A stretch of 64,000 nt of DNA from CAWDPQ01 sp963804245 (GTDB lineage Bacteria; Acidobacteriota; Vicinamibacteria; Vicinamibacterales; 2-12-FULL-66-21). The notes below the pieces were generated by a model. That model was not told the origin of the DNA. It did no database searches and saw only the letters and a list, made by a program, of their open reading frames with translations. The DNA lies in assembly GCA_963804245.1 (NCBI GenBank), contig CAWDPQ010000019.1:1-64000 (forward strand). Reading direction: 5' to 3'. Both the position numbers and the translations under genes were made by a program. The first letter of the stretch is position 1; every line of letters starts with the position of its first letter. Shown piece after piece: positions 9,412-16,859 of this stretch.

Positions 9412-10241
9412 GCCGACGTCCCGTTCTGGAACTGGTGGACGCGACGGTGGTCAAGGGCGGCCGCCCGGTGCTGGACGGCCTCTCGCTGACCATCGGCGAC
9501 GGTGAGCACACCGCCATCCTCGGTCCCAACGGCGCCGGCAAGTCAATCCTGGTCAGTTTGCTGACCCATCACGAGCGCGCGCTCGCGCCGGCCGACGGTT
9601 CTTCGCCAGTTCGCGTTTTTGGCGACGATACTTGGAACGTCTTTGAGCTGCGCGCGCAGCTGGGGATCGTGTCCAGCGACCTCCATCAGCGATTCGTGAA
9701 AGGAAACAGCGAGGGGCGCATCACGGGCGAAGCCGCCGTGATCTCCGGATTCCTCGCCTCGCACGGGATCCTGCGATACGGCGTCATCACCCAAGAGATG
9801 CGCACCCGCGCCGCGGAAGCGCTGGCGACCGCCGGGGCCGCGCACCTCGCCTCCCGCACATTGGATGAGATGTCGAGCGGCGAAGCGCGGCGCGTCCTGC
9901 TTGCCCGCGTGCTCGTCACCTCGCCGCGCGCACTGGTGCTCGACGAGCCGACCACGGGTCTCGATCTGGCCGGACGTCACGAATTCATGGAGCTGGTTCG
10001 TGCGATTGCGAGGCAGGGTCGGACGCTCATCCTCATCACGCACCACATCGAGGAGATCATCCCGGAGATCGACCGTGTCATCCTGCTGCGCGCCGGACGC
10101 ATCGTCGCCGACGGGCCGAAACAGGAAGTGCTGACGTCGGCGCGGGTGAGCGAGCTGTTCGGGCTGTCGATCGCGGTTGTCGAAGCCGCGGGATATTGTT
10201 CGGCGACGGTTACAATCCCCGATACTCCACGTAAGCCTTGA
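9408..10241 (+). CDS. ABC transporter ATP-binding protein (ModF/YnjD-like)
   Basis: Stand-alone ABC ATPase of 277 aa. Walker A is LGPNGAGKS (about residue 45), the signature is a degenerate LDEMSSGEARR where LSGGQ is usual, Walker B is ALVLDEPTTGLD, and the switch histidine is in LITHH. The degenerate signature followed by RRVLLARVL, and the long segment between Walker A and the signature, resemble soluble ModF-type ATPases. No permease lies next to it. Translation is coupled to the quinoprotein gene by a GTGA overlap, so it may energise transport related to that system, but this is inference. Its 3' end overlaps the convergent 88-aa gene by 32 bp. Confidence 0.85.
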   Translation: MSRRPVLELVDATVVKGGRPVLDGLSLTIGDGEHTAILGPNGAGKSILVSLLTHHERALAPADGSSPVRVFGDDTWNVFELRAQLGIVSSDLHQRFVKGNSEGRITGEAAVISGFLASHGILRYGVITQEMRTRAAEALATAGAAHLASRTLDEMSSGEARRVLLARVLVTSPRALVLDEPTTGLDLAGRHEFMELVRAIARQGRTLILITHHIEEIIPEIDRVILLRAGRIVADGPKQEVLTSARVSELFGLSIAVVEAAGYCSATVTIPDTPRKP

Positions 10242-10476
10242 CCGCCTGGCCGGCTTTCGTCTTCGGCGACGCGCCTGGCGCCATGATCGCCATCATCGCA
10301 ATGATCGATCGCGACTCGTCCGACAGCGTGAGTCCTGCCTGCTGCGCGGCGGTGGTGATGTGCTGATCGAAGCGATTCTCCACGTCCTGGCTGAACTGAT
10401 CGCGTTCGTCAACGGTGCCCGCTTCTTGATTCTCGCTGAAGTAACCAATCAGCACGAACTTGGATTCGTATGCCAT
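10210..10476 (-). CDS. Conserved hypothetical protein, 88 aa
   Basis: Small soluble alpha-rich protein starting MAYESKFVLIGYFSENQEAG and ending AGQAVKAYVEYRGL. No function is recognised. The central part, DERDQFSQDVENRFDQHI, is strongly acidic and helical, followed by IIAMMAIMAPGASPKTKAG. The ATG at 10476 is preceded by GAGGGC at a suitable distance. The longer open frame upstream runs through the GC-rich repeat at 10550-10642 and is not credible as coding. The gene is convergent with the ABC ATPase and overlaps its last 32 bp. Confidence 0.65.
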   Translation of the reverse strand: MAYESKFVLIGYFSENQEAGTVDERDQFSQDVENRFDQHITTAAQQAGLTLSDESRSIIAMMAIMAPGASPKTKAGQAVKAYVEYRGL

Positions 10477-10492
10477 ATGCCCTCGGTTAGTT

Positions 10493-10554
10493 AGCCCGTA
10501 GTGCGGTTCGTAACGAGATCTCTTACTCGCTTGCGGTGAACCGCATGACGGGCT
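10493..10554. repeat. Imperfect inverted repeat, 17-bp arms
   Basis: The arms at 10493-10509 and 10538-10554 pair at 15 of 17 positions around a 28-nt loop. The structure lies between the 3' end of the DUF1207 gene and the start of the 88-aa gene, both on the minus strand, and runs into the GC-rich repeat that follows. It could act as a transcriptional attenuator or simply form one edge of the repeat element. Confidence 0.6.
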
Positions 10555-10642
10555 AGGCGCGCACGGCGCGCCTGCGAGGGAGCGGCGCGGGGCGTCGGGC
10601 CCCCGCAAGCGACCGAGCCGGGGTGTGGGGCGGAGCCCCACG
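10550..10642 (+). repeat. GC-rich dispersed intergenic repeat, copy 1
   Basis: This stretch begins GGGCTAGGCGCGCACGGCGC. It matches, nearly base for base over its first 46 positions and more loosely afterwards, the reverse complement of 43947-44046. Both copies end in a CGAGCCGGGG...GGGGC-GAGCCCC hairpin. The copies sit in opposite orientations between unrelated minus-strand genes, so this is a dispersed repeat, not part of a gene. Confidence 0.75.
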
Positions 10643-10647
10643 TTAGT

Positions 10648-11664
10648 TTAGATTCCGAAGATCCAGCCGACACCGACCGTCCAGAAATCCTTCTGGGATC
10701 GCAGCTGGCCGTAAGGATTGACGCCTCTGTAGTAGTGCAGGTACACAGCCTTCAGCGGGATTCCTCTTGTTCCTTCGGGAGTGGCCAGGCCGGCGGCGAA
10801 CTTCATCGACCACTGCTTCTCTTCGTCTTCGCCCTGTGCGCGATGGAAGTCGTAGACGAGCTTGTGGCGGGCGTCGACCGAGCCGAACAGGTGTCGGGAG
10901 CCAATCTTTCTGCCGCGCACTTCCACGCCGAACGAGGGTTCGTAGTTCTTTTGCGAAGGCGTGATCGTCGGCGTTTCCTCTCCCAGCCGGTGATCCGAGT
11001 AGTAGCCGTCGTCTCCCCACAGGTTTATTCCGCCGTGCCGTGCGATGAGCTGCAGGCGGTCGGCCGCGAACACCTTCTCGAATGAGATGCCGTACTCGTA
11101 GTACTCGAAGCTCGGGTTGACACGTTCGAAGTCCGGCTGCCGCAACGCAATGATCGTGTACTCATCGCCCAGATGGGTACTCTCGTGGGCCCACGGCACG
11201 AACTTGATGCCGAGCCAGAGATCCTCTTTCAGCCCGTACTGGAACTTGACCATCGCGCCGAATCGATAGTCGGTGTCGACGATGGGCGCGGACTCATCCT
11301 TGAAGTCCTCGATCATGTGGAAGGAGATCGGCGTCCATACGCCGAGGCCCCATTCACCTTTGCCCACGCGACCATCGACGCGTTCGCTGCGCACGCCGAT
11401 GATCGGCGCTTCGCGGCCGAGCGTCACCTGCCAGGCGAAGCGGGTGCCGGTTTCTTCAGAGTGAGGGAATTGCTTCGCCCAGGCGGGGATGGTGACCTCC
11501 ATGCGGGCGGCGCGCGGCTCAGCCGTCAGCGGCTCGTAGTACGGGAGGTCCTTGAAGGTCCACATGTTCAGCGATGACTGTGCTGCAGCGCCCGTTGGAG
11601 CCATTGCGACGAGCGCGACCGCGGCGATGCCAACGGTCCTCGACAGTGATTGCGCCACGTTCAT
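10648..11664 (-). CDS. DUF1207 family outer-membrane protein
   Basis: Predicted outer-membrane or exported beta-structured protein, 338 aa from the ATG at 11664. The signal peptide is MNVAQSLSRTVGIAAVALVAM with cleavage after GAAAQ. The family pattern is YYEPLTAEPRAARMEV, FAWQVTLGREAPIIGV, HESTHLGDEY and a C-terminal stretch of alternating aromatic strands ending FWTVGVGWIFGI, as in membrane barrels. The final aromatic residue is not a canonical terminal Phe (it ends GI). Function is unknown. A GTG at 11700 would add 12 residues without improving the signal peptide. The GC-rich repeat copy 1 follows directly. Confidence 0.7.
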   Translation of the reverse strand: MNVAQSLSRTVGIAAVALVAMAPTGAAAQSSLNMWTFKDLPYYEPLTAEPRAARMEVTIPAWAKQFPHSEETGTRFAWQVTLGREAPIIGVRSERVDGRVGKGEWGLGVWTPISFHMIEDFKDESAPIVDTDYRFGAMVKFQYGLKEDLWLGIKFVPWAHESTHLGDEYTIIALRQPDFERVNPSFEYYEYGISFEKVFAADRLQLIARHGGINLWGDDGYYSDHRLGEETPTITPSQKNYEPSFGVEVRGRKIGSRHLFGSVDARHKLVYDFHRAQGEDEEKQWSMKFAAGLATPEGTRGIPLKAVYLHYYRGVNPYGQLRSQKDFWTVGVGWIFGI

Positions 11665-11702
11665 CGTTAACGCTATCGGCGGGTGGAGGATCCGGTCCAC
11701 AG

Positions 11703-11774
11703 GCGCACCCCAATTTTATTGACTTTTTTGATCCGACTGCCGTCGGTGACCGCTACGGGGCGGTGGCGGGAGCG
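11703..11774 (+). repeat. Direct repeat, copy 1 (partner 13500-13571)
   Basis: A 72-bp stretch containing GCACCCCAATTTTATTGA and, further on, CTGCCGTCGGT and GGTGGCGGGAGCG is repeated in the same orientation at 13500-13571, with about three quarters of positions alike. The two copies bracket 1.8 kb that holds a 5'-truncated protease gene and a secreted protein gene. The second copy directly precedes a decayed recombinase. Confidence 0.65.
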
Positions 11775-12004
11775 CGGGAAGGCTCGAGCCGGATACAGGT
11801 GTAGACCGATAACTGAGTGAGACGGTGGGTCAGAAGGAGCACGGACGCCCTCGGATCAGGCCGTCCCAGGATCAGGGCAGCGCGTCGTCGCCGCTGGTGG
11901 CGGAACGATGACGAGGCATGGCCGACGGTATCAGATCAGCAGAAATCGCCGAAGAGGCTGGCTCCGGCCATCGGGTAGTGGTGCCGGTGCATCCCTGCCT
12001 ACTG
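11775..12004. other. Intergenic stretch without a recognisable gene
   Basis: Together with 11665-11774 this makes a gap of about 340 bp between the DUF1207 gene start and the end of the M48-like gene. Apart from the direct repeat at 11703-11774 no ribosome-binding site with a plausible reading frame, hairpin or family motif is visible. It may be residual sequence of the degraded element that includes the recombinase. Confidence 0.4.
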
Positions 12005-12502
12005 CTATCGGCGCTCGTCCCGACTCCCAACCAGGATGGAAACCAGCAATTTGCGATCGGTCGGAGACGGATACTTTCCCGCGTCGTCCGATGCGCCGAG
12101 CATCTCGTTGTAGCGGGTGAGCTTCCGTACGCCGGCGTTGAGACGCAGCGGGTCCATCTCCAACGCGATGAGCGTCAGAACTGCGACGCCGTCGCATTGC
12201 AACTCCAGCTGCTGGCGAAGCTGAAGGTCACCGTCCTTTAGCGCCAGCTGGAACTCCCCCCAAAGGAAGTCGTGACCGATCTCATGGGCCACCACAGCTT
12301 GAAGCTCGAGTGCTGAGAGCAGGCGCAGCGCCTGCCTCGATATGAGCAGAATGGCCCTGCCGTGCAAGCCAACGTAGGCTTGCGGAATATCGATTACTGT
12401 TATCTCGAAGACATCGTGCCGTTGGTGGAGAATCGGTAATCCGCGCAGGAAAAACGTCGGTATCACGGCGGCCTTGGTGTAGACTTCCGCGGTTCCCCCC
12501 AT
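12005..12502 (-). CDS. M48-like zinc metalloprotease, probably 5'-truncated
   Basis: Zinc peptidase domain with HEIGH (HExxH) near residue 73 and a downstream ELQCDGVAV segment that supplies the third ligand in the M48 pattern. Upstream landmarks are GTAEVYTKAAVIPTFF, VIDIPQAYVGLHGRAILLISR and ALELQAVVAHEIGHD. The ATG at 12502 has GGAG just before it, but the same frame continues upstream as DTLRFLRSVLE, which reads like the true continuation of the domain. The usual signal peptide and linker are missing. The upstream DNA is occupied by the divergent gene at 12539, so the gene has probably lost its 5' end at a junction about 12.53 kb. Any product would be a cytosolic fragment. Confidence 0.6.
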   Translation of the reverse strand: MGGTAEVYTKAAVIPTFFLRGLPILHQRHDVFEITVIDIPQAYVGLHGRAILLISRQALRLLSALELQAVVAHEIGHDFLWGEFQLALKDGDLQLRQQLELQCDGVAVLTLIALEMDPLRLNAGVRKLTRYNEMLGASDDAGKYPSPTDRKLLVSILVGSRDERR

Positions 12503-12538
12503 CTCCAATACAGAACGTAGAAACCGGAGGGTATCGCC

Positions 12539-13312
12539 GTGAAGAAGCTGGCTCCGTCTGTTGTCTTGGCGTTGTCGATGGTCATGGCCCCCGCCCATGC
12601 TCAAGACGCGCCCACCGCCAAAGTGGCGCGCGTCGAGTTCATGAAGATCCTTCCGGGAAAAGGCGCCGAGTACCAAAAGCTGGAATCGCTGTGGAAGACG
12701 GAGATTCATCAGGATCGCGTCAACAAGGGCCAAGTGGAGTCCTGGAATCTGTTCGTGGCGATGTATCCCGGTGGAACCAAGCGCGAGTACGACGTCGTGG
12801 CGATGCACATCTTCAGTTCCTTCGAGAAGATGGAAACGATGCTCGACGAGGCGCAGAACGCGAAGGTGCAGAAGTTTCCCGCAGCGAATGAACTCCGAGA
12901 GATGGTTCGCTACGAAATCTGGGGCTTGGGCGCGACCGCGGGTGATCCTTTTGCCGGGAACTTCGCTGACGTGCGATTCCACAAGGCAATCAACGGAAAC
13001 GGGGCAGAATATGTGGGTGCTATTCGAGATCTCTGGAAGCCTCTCAACGAGGAGCTGATCAAAAAGGGAAGTAGAAAAGGGTGGCTCTTTTTCTCAGTGA
13101 TGTTTCCCGGCGGAACCTCGCGGCCGTACGATTGGATCACTCTCGATAGTCTAGACAAATTCGGCGACGTCGCAGGCAATTCATTCTCCGGTGCGGACCA
13201 GGATCGGCTTCGGTTGGCGCTCGAGGTTTCCAGTCGCGGGCGAGAGACGCCAATCAACGAGTATTGGCGGCTTGTTGATCGCACGTCTCCAAAGCTCAAA
13301 CAGGGTTCGTAG
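12539..13312 (+). CDS. Secreted protein with two tandem dimeric alpha-beta-barrel-like domains
   Basis: Exported 257-aa protein of unknown function. A GTG start at 12539 follows GGAGGG and opens a signal peptide cleaved near AHAQD. The mature protein is an internal duplication. The first half begins ARVEFMKILPGKGAEYQKLE and ends in AMYPGGTKREYDVVAMHIF. The second begins DVRFHKAINGNGAEYVGAI and ends in VMFPGGTSRPYDWITLDSL. Each half has the size and pattern (strand, K-x-GxGAEY helix, MxPGGT-x-x-YD strand) of an antibiotic-monooxygenase or NIPSNAP-like dimeric alpha-beta barrel. No catalytic residues are recognised. It lies between the two 72-bp direct repeats. Confidence 0.7.
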   Translation: MKKLAPSVVLALSMVMAPAHAQDAPTAKVARVEFMKILPGKGAEYQKLESLWKTEIHQDRVNKGQVESWNLFVAMYPGGTKREYDVVAMHIFSSFEKMETMLDEAQNAKVQKFPAANELREMVRYEIWGLGATAGDPFAGNFADVRFHKAINGNGAEYVGAIRDLWKPLNEELIKKGSRKGWLFFSVMFPGGTSRPYDWITLDSLDKFGDVAGNSFSGADQDRLRLALEVSSRGRETPINEYWRLVDRTSPKLKQGS

Positions 13313-13499
13313 CAGTCTCGATAAAGCGATTTGCGTGCATTGAGGCACGGGCGGAGCTCCATCCGTCTGTGCGCGCAGATCGCCAGAATCCACCCTACGC
13401 TGCTGCGGATTTTTCAGAGGATTCATCATCTCAGTTCATCACTAAGTTGGAAAGTAAATGGTTCCGGCCGCAGGCGCCCAGCCACGAAACGATCCAGAG

Positions 13500-13571
13500 C
13501 CGCACCCCAATTTTATTGAGGTTTGTGGTTAGGCTGCCGTCGGTTGAGGCCAGGGGGAGGTGGCGGGAGCG
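13500..13571 (+). repeat. Direct repeat, copy 2 (partner 11703-11774)
   Basis: Second copy of the repeat containing GCACCCCAATTTTATTGA, GGCTGCCGTCGGT and GGTGGCGGGAGCG. It ends about 13 bp before the remnant of a serine recombinase begins, which hints that the repeat belonged to the recombinase-bearing element. Confidence 0.65.
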
Positions 13572-13583
13572 GGCGAGACCAAG

Positions 13584-13939
13584 TGGACGCACGTAGCCTC
13601 CTGGAAGCTCGCTCGGTTAGGTGGGAATCTTCGCCACCTCATGCTGTTTCCTAAACGACTTGAACGTCCGAGGGATGCCTTCGTGCCGATCGGCGACGGA
13701 ATCGCTTCGACTGCGGCAGGTCGGCTGGTCGCTGGTGTGCTCGCGAGCATCGCGGACTTTGAAAGAGCACGGATTCAAGAGCGTGTCCGCGCCGGACTGG
13801 CGCGCGCAAAGTCGCAAGGCACACGTGTCGGCCGTTGGCGGCTCCGCGCGTATAAGAGCTTGACGACTGCGCCGGCCTGTCCCACGCTAAAGCTGCCGCG
13901 AAGTTGCGCGTGTCTATACCGATGGTGAAGCGCTGGTGA
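13584..13939 (+). pseudogene. Serine recombinase (resolvase/invertase) remnant
   Basis: Decayed C-terminal half of a small serine recombinase. Recognisable pieces, in order, are WKLARLGGNLRHL, a frame-shifted loop region, GDGIASTAAGRLVAGVLASI, ADFERARIQERVRAGLARAKSQG (E-helix region) and, after another frame change, a helix-turn-helix tail DDCAGLSHAKAAAKLRVSIP followed by MVKRW and the stop at 13937. The N-terminal catalytic serine domain is absent, and at least two indels interrupt the frame, so it cannot be active. It marks former mobile DNA at this spot. Confidence 0.75.
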
Positions 13940-13964
13940 CGGCAGCGGTGCAATCAAGGAAGAC

Positions 13965-14171
13965 ATGCGAAACCCACCTGACACAGCCCACGCCCTCCGA
14001 CTACTCGTGATTGGGTTAGCGGCAGGCATCGCGGCAAGTGTTTGGATCGTCCGGAGTGGAGGACTGTCAGAACGGCTGACGGCCGCATGGGCATTCGGGT
14101 TCTACGCGTTGATCTGCGGGGTTGTCGTTGCGGAAATCATCATCCGGTTGATCCGCCGCCGCGAGAAATAG
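13965..14171 (+). CDS. Small membrane protein, 68 aa
   Basis: A 68-residue protein with two predicted membrane helices: LLVIGLAAGIAASVWIV (about residues 13-29) and AWAFGFYALICGVVVAEIII (about 41-60), ending in the positively charged IRLIRRREK. The order predicts both termini in the cytoplasm. No family is recognised. It starts 25 bp after the recombinase remnant. The upstream sequence AGGAAGAC gives a fair ribosome-binding site. Confidence 0.5.
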   Translation: MRNPPDTAHALRLLVIGLAAGIAASVWIVRSGGLSERLTAAWAFGFYALICGVVVAEIIIRLIRRREK

Positions 14172-14357
14172 GGATAGCGGGGTCAAAAACCTATTCGGCG
14201 CAATGCCAACTTTCGGCCTGAATCCACGAGTAGATCGTAATCGTTTGAAGCGGGATCAGATTCATCCGTTTCTGAACCCTTCACCAGGAGACACCCATGA
14301 ACGCAGAGCACACGGCCTTTTTCGATCTGAAGCGTTAAGCGTTCAGCGGTCACCCGA

Positions 14358-14489
14358 TTAGTGCATGACGTCGCTGGCAAGAACGTGAAGGATCAGCAGG
14401 AGGATCAACGGGATAGCGACGATGAGGAGCACGATGCCGATAACCACGTAAACCAAGCGGCTGTGATCGGGCAGCCGATCGTCCCTCAT
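14358..14489 (-). CDS. Single-span membrane mini-protein, 43 aa
   Basis: A 43-codon gene read as MRDDRLPDHSRLVYVVIGIV, then a continuous hydrophobic stretch, ending HVLASDVMH. The ATG at 14489 has a purine-rich AAAGGACGGGAGCGAA in front of it. The charged N-terminus followed by one long hydrophobic helix (about residues 13-36) is what a small inner-membrane protein looks like. The opposite strand holds an open frame too, but without hydrophobic pattern or initiation site. Function is unknown. Confidence 0.5.
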   Translation of the reverse strand: MRDDRLPDHSRLVYVVIGIVLLIVAIPLILLLILHVLASDVMH

Positions 14490-14529
14490 TTCGCTCCCGT
14501 CCTTTTTTTGCGTTTTCTTGCAACCCAGG

Positions 14530-14715
14530 TCATTGTGCGCCTCTGTTATCGGAGGTGATTGTAAGGGGCTGTCGAGTTCTATCGTCGAGCATCACCACAT
14601 CGATGCCCGGTGCGCATGCCATGTCAACCACTTCCACGACCACGGGGCACTTCGTAATCGGCCCGAGAATTGGCTGTGCACCCACGATGAGGAACAGCAA
14701 CAGGACGGTCGACAT
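14530..14715 (-). CDS. Small exported or membrane-anchored protein, 61 aa
   Basis: A 61-residue protein starting MSTVLLLFLIVGAQPILGPI, with a short hydrophobic N-terminus that could be a signal peptide or anchor, then KCPVVVEVVDMAC and an acidic C-terminal part with DDRTRQPLTITSD. Two cysteines could form a disulfide outside the cytoplasm. The start was taken at 14715 because GGGGAGAG lies 5-6 bp upstream. The longer frame upstream runs through repeat A (14758) and has no such site. No family is recognised. Confidence 0.45.
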   Translation of the reverse strand: MSTVLLLFLIVGAQPILGPITKCPVVVEVVDMACAPGIDVVMLDDRTRQPLTITSDNRGAQ

Positions 14716-14757
14716 AGTTTCTCTCCCCGGTCTTGCAGCCGTCGAATTGTCGCACGT

Positions 14758-14810
14758 CACGCCGCCCGCCGCAGCACACGGCCGCGCAACAGCGGTATTA
14801 CCGCAACGGG
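14758..14810. repeat. Triplicated motif, copy A (diverged)
   Basis: The sequence CACGCCGCCCGCCGCAGCAC, then CGGCCGCGCAACAGCGG, matches the first half of copies B (15312) and C (15970). On the minus strand all three copies read as an RGRV-LRRAA-like coding tail followed by a stop, so they may be the shared 3' end of a repeated unit. Confidence 0.5.
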
Positions 14811-15311
14811 TAATGTGTGCAGTCCTGTTGAGGGATCGAAACCGTTTATGAAGGCATGCGGACTCTATTCGCACCGTGACTGCGTCCCGTGGCCCACGAT
14901 CATGATCACGGGACCGCTCTACGCTGCGAATGCGAACATTCATACCGGCGCTCGATGGGAAGTACAGGTGGTCTAGGTTGAGGACGATCTACGTAGTCGT
15001 GGTGATATGGCGCACCTGCCAACGTGCCACTCCCGGGATGCAGGCCGCTCACCTTCGCGATGCACAGCGCGTGGTCGCGGCATGAGACCCCGTCCGTCGC
15101 CGCACTTCCACAATTGGCCGGAGCCAGAGCTGAATCACATCCACGAGTTCGACGACGCGGATAGCGGCAATGTATCCGTGCGCAGAGAATGCTCAGCAAC
15201 CAATCGCAGGGATAATGACTCCGAGATTTAGCCATGCCGGTTGTGAACCATGTCTGGTTTGAACCGTAGAAGGCAACGTCCAGATTTATCCTCGGCCTCC
15301 CGCCCCAGCTC

Positions 15312-15359
15312 TACGCCGCACGCCGTCAGCACGCGGCCCCGCAAAAAGGGTGCAATGCC
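15312..15359. repeat. Triplicated motif, copy B
   Basis: TACGCCGCACGCCGTCAGCA, then CGCGGCCCCGCAAAAAGGGTG and CAATGC, closely match copy C at 15970-16016 over about 45 bp in the same orientation. Spacing to copy C is 658 bp. Confidence 0.6.
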
Positions 15360-15969
15360 CGTTGAAGAGCCAGAATCCGTGTGCACAGCGGACCCCCGGT
15401 CGCCCGCCGGTGTCTAATCCAGCAGGTGTTGGCTCCATACCTCGCATCGCACCGCCATCTGTTTGCCGTGGGGCTTTGGTCGCCGTTGGAGGCTGCAATC
15501 CCACGGACGTTGAACCGCCAGAAATAGCAAAGCCGTTGAGATATGAGACCGTTGATGTCCTCTTGCCCGGCTGCGCGATTCCGCTCCCGCCCGTTCGTGC
15601 CCTCCCTCACTGCGGTGCAACCGAGATTGGGAAGCGCATCGATGGCGAAATCGTCTGTCAATTGCTTGGCGCGTTGAAGAACTGGGTGGAGTCTGCCCCG
15701 AAAGATGCTCCATCCGTCCGCCCGGACGATTGGACACGTGTTCGAGCTGTGTGCGTTTCTCGTAGCGTCTCGGTCCCGGGCCCACATGAGAAGGAAGGGC
15801 CGCGTAGTTCATTCCTGAGCTTGGAGGCGGACGTGCCGAACCGGTCTCAGCGCATGACTGTGCAAATGGCGGAGCAATCTTGGAAGTTGGAATACCTCGT
15901 ATCCCCGCGGTGAGTCGCGGAACTTGGTGGCAGTCCGAGCGCGTCGCCGTTCTCAGTTTTTCTAGGCTG

Positions 15970-16016
15970 CTACGCCGCCCGCCGCAACACGCGCCCCCGC
16001 AAAAAGGGTGCATTGT
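15970..16016. repeat. Triplicated motif, copy C
   Basis: TACGCCGCCCGCCGCAACAC, then GCGCCCCCGCAAAAAGGGTG and CATTG. This is the best-preserved copy. On the minus strand an open frame ends here with the RGRVLRRAA tail that also ends copy A. Confidence 0.6.
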
Positions 16017-16530
16017 GTTGGGGACATACCGATCTGCTACTGTCCCGGCGAATCCGTGCAGCGCGCCGGCCACGTTTTAGAGGACAGCGGGACGCCTGGC
16101 TACGATTCGACGGCGTCTCCACAGGTAAGGCTAATGCAAAAGATTGCCCACCACACCGGAACGTCAGGAGATGAACCGCGATGTTCGTCGGGGCGGGAAT
16201 GGCTTCGATATTAGGTCCCAGTCCAAAGAAGAATGTAAGGAAGTATTCCAGGCAGGATGGTAAGGCAAGCGATCTCTTGAGGCGCGCCAGCCACGATAAC
16301 CGCTCCAGATAGCTCATTCGCGCACGCGCAGGTTTGGCGCGGCGCATCGTTCAGTTCTCGGACGCAACACAGCTGTGCACATTCTGAACAGGGGACCAAT
16401 ACCAATGAGGTGAGCGTCGGCGAGCCAAGGCGCTCCAGATGCGTCTGCTCATCATTACGGAAGCGGAGGCTGGGACGTCAATATCCCAGCCTCTGAATGG
16501 GCGGTACTCGTTATTACCAACGCGCGACAG

Positions 16531-16728
16531 TTACCAGCGTCGCACGGCCTCCTCAACTTCGCGCTCGGCGCGGTCGCGTTCGTAGCCGTAGCGTTCCTGG
16601 ACCTTTCCGACTAACTGATCGCGCTTGCCGTTAAGCCGGTCGACTTCGTCGTCAGTCAACCGCCCCCACTGCTCCTTCACCTTGCCCTTGACTTGCTTCC
16701 AGTTGCCTTCAACCTGATCCCAATTCAT
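16531..16728 (-). CDS. CsbD family stress protein
   Basis: A 65-aa CsbD-like protein (MNWDQVEGNWKQVKGKVKEQ, then WGRLTDDEVDRLNGKRDQLV). The family is small, highly charged and helical, and is induced by general stress in many bacteria. The molecular function is not known. A strong site AGGAGGTG precedes the ATG at 16728, fixing the start despite a much longer open frame upstream. The length is typical of the family. Confidence 0.92.
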   Translation of the reverse strand: MNWDQVEGNWKQVKGKVKEQWGRLTDDEVDRLNGKRDQLVGKVQERYGYERDRAEREVEEAVRRW

Positions 16729-16859
16729 TGGCCACACCTCCTGCGAACGTGAGTGCAAGACGAATACCTCCGTCGCCCAACAATATGCGAGTGGGCGCGC
16801 TTTCACGCTCTCAGGGTTTCGGCTGAGCCTCCGCCGGCCAGTGCTGTCGGAGCGTTGCG

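Larger units (their letters stand above)
14811..16530. other. Long stretch without a convincing gene
   Basis: About 1.7 kb with open frames on both strands, none of which has a good ribosome-binding site, hydrophobic pattern or recognisable family. Frame usage shifts repeatedly. The notable structure is the pair of repeat copies B and C, which with copy A divide the region into units of about 554 and 658 bp. A short ATG frame at 16190 with AGGAG upstream encodes about 43 residues but looks unremarkable. The region reads as relics of small inserted units. Confidence 0.45.

Noticed and set aside
10489..10560. attC-like site next to the 88-aa gene
   Set aside because: It has GTTAG and paired arms, but core boxes are in the wrong orientation and no extrahelical base pattern is present; treated as a plain inverted repeat.
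12503..12982. N-terminal extension of the M48-like gene on the minus strand
   Set aside because: Beyond a few residues that match the domain (DTLRFLRSVLE), the frame is antisense to the well-supported secreted protein at 12539 and shows no signal peptide.
15326..16073. Overlapping long open frames on both strands in the gene-poor stretch
   Set aside because: No ribosome-binding sites, no family motifs, Arg/Ser/Pro-rich composition typical of high-GC shadow frames, and the three 45-bp motifs cut across them.
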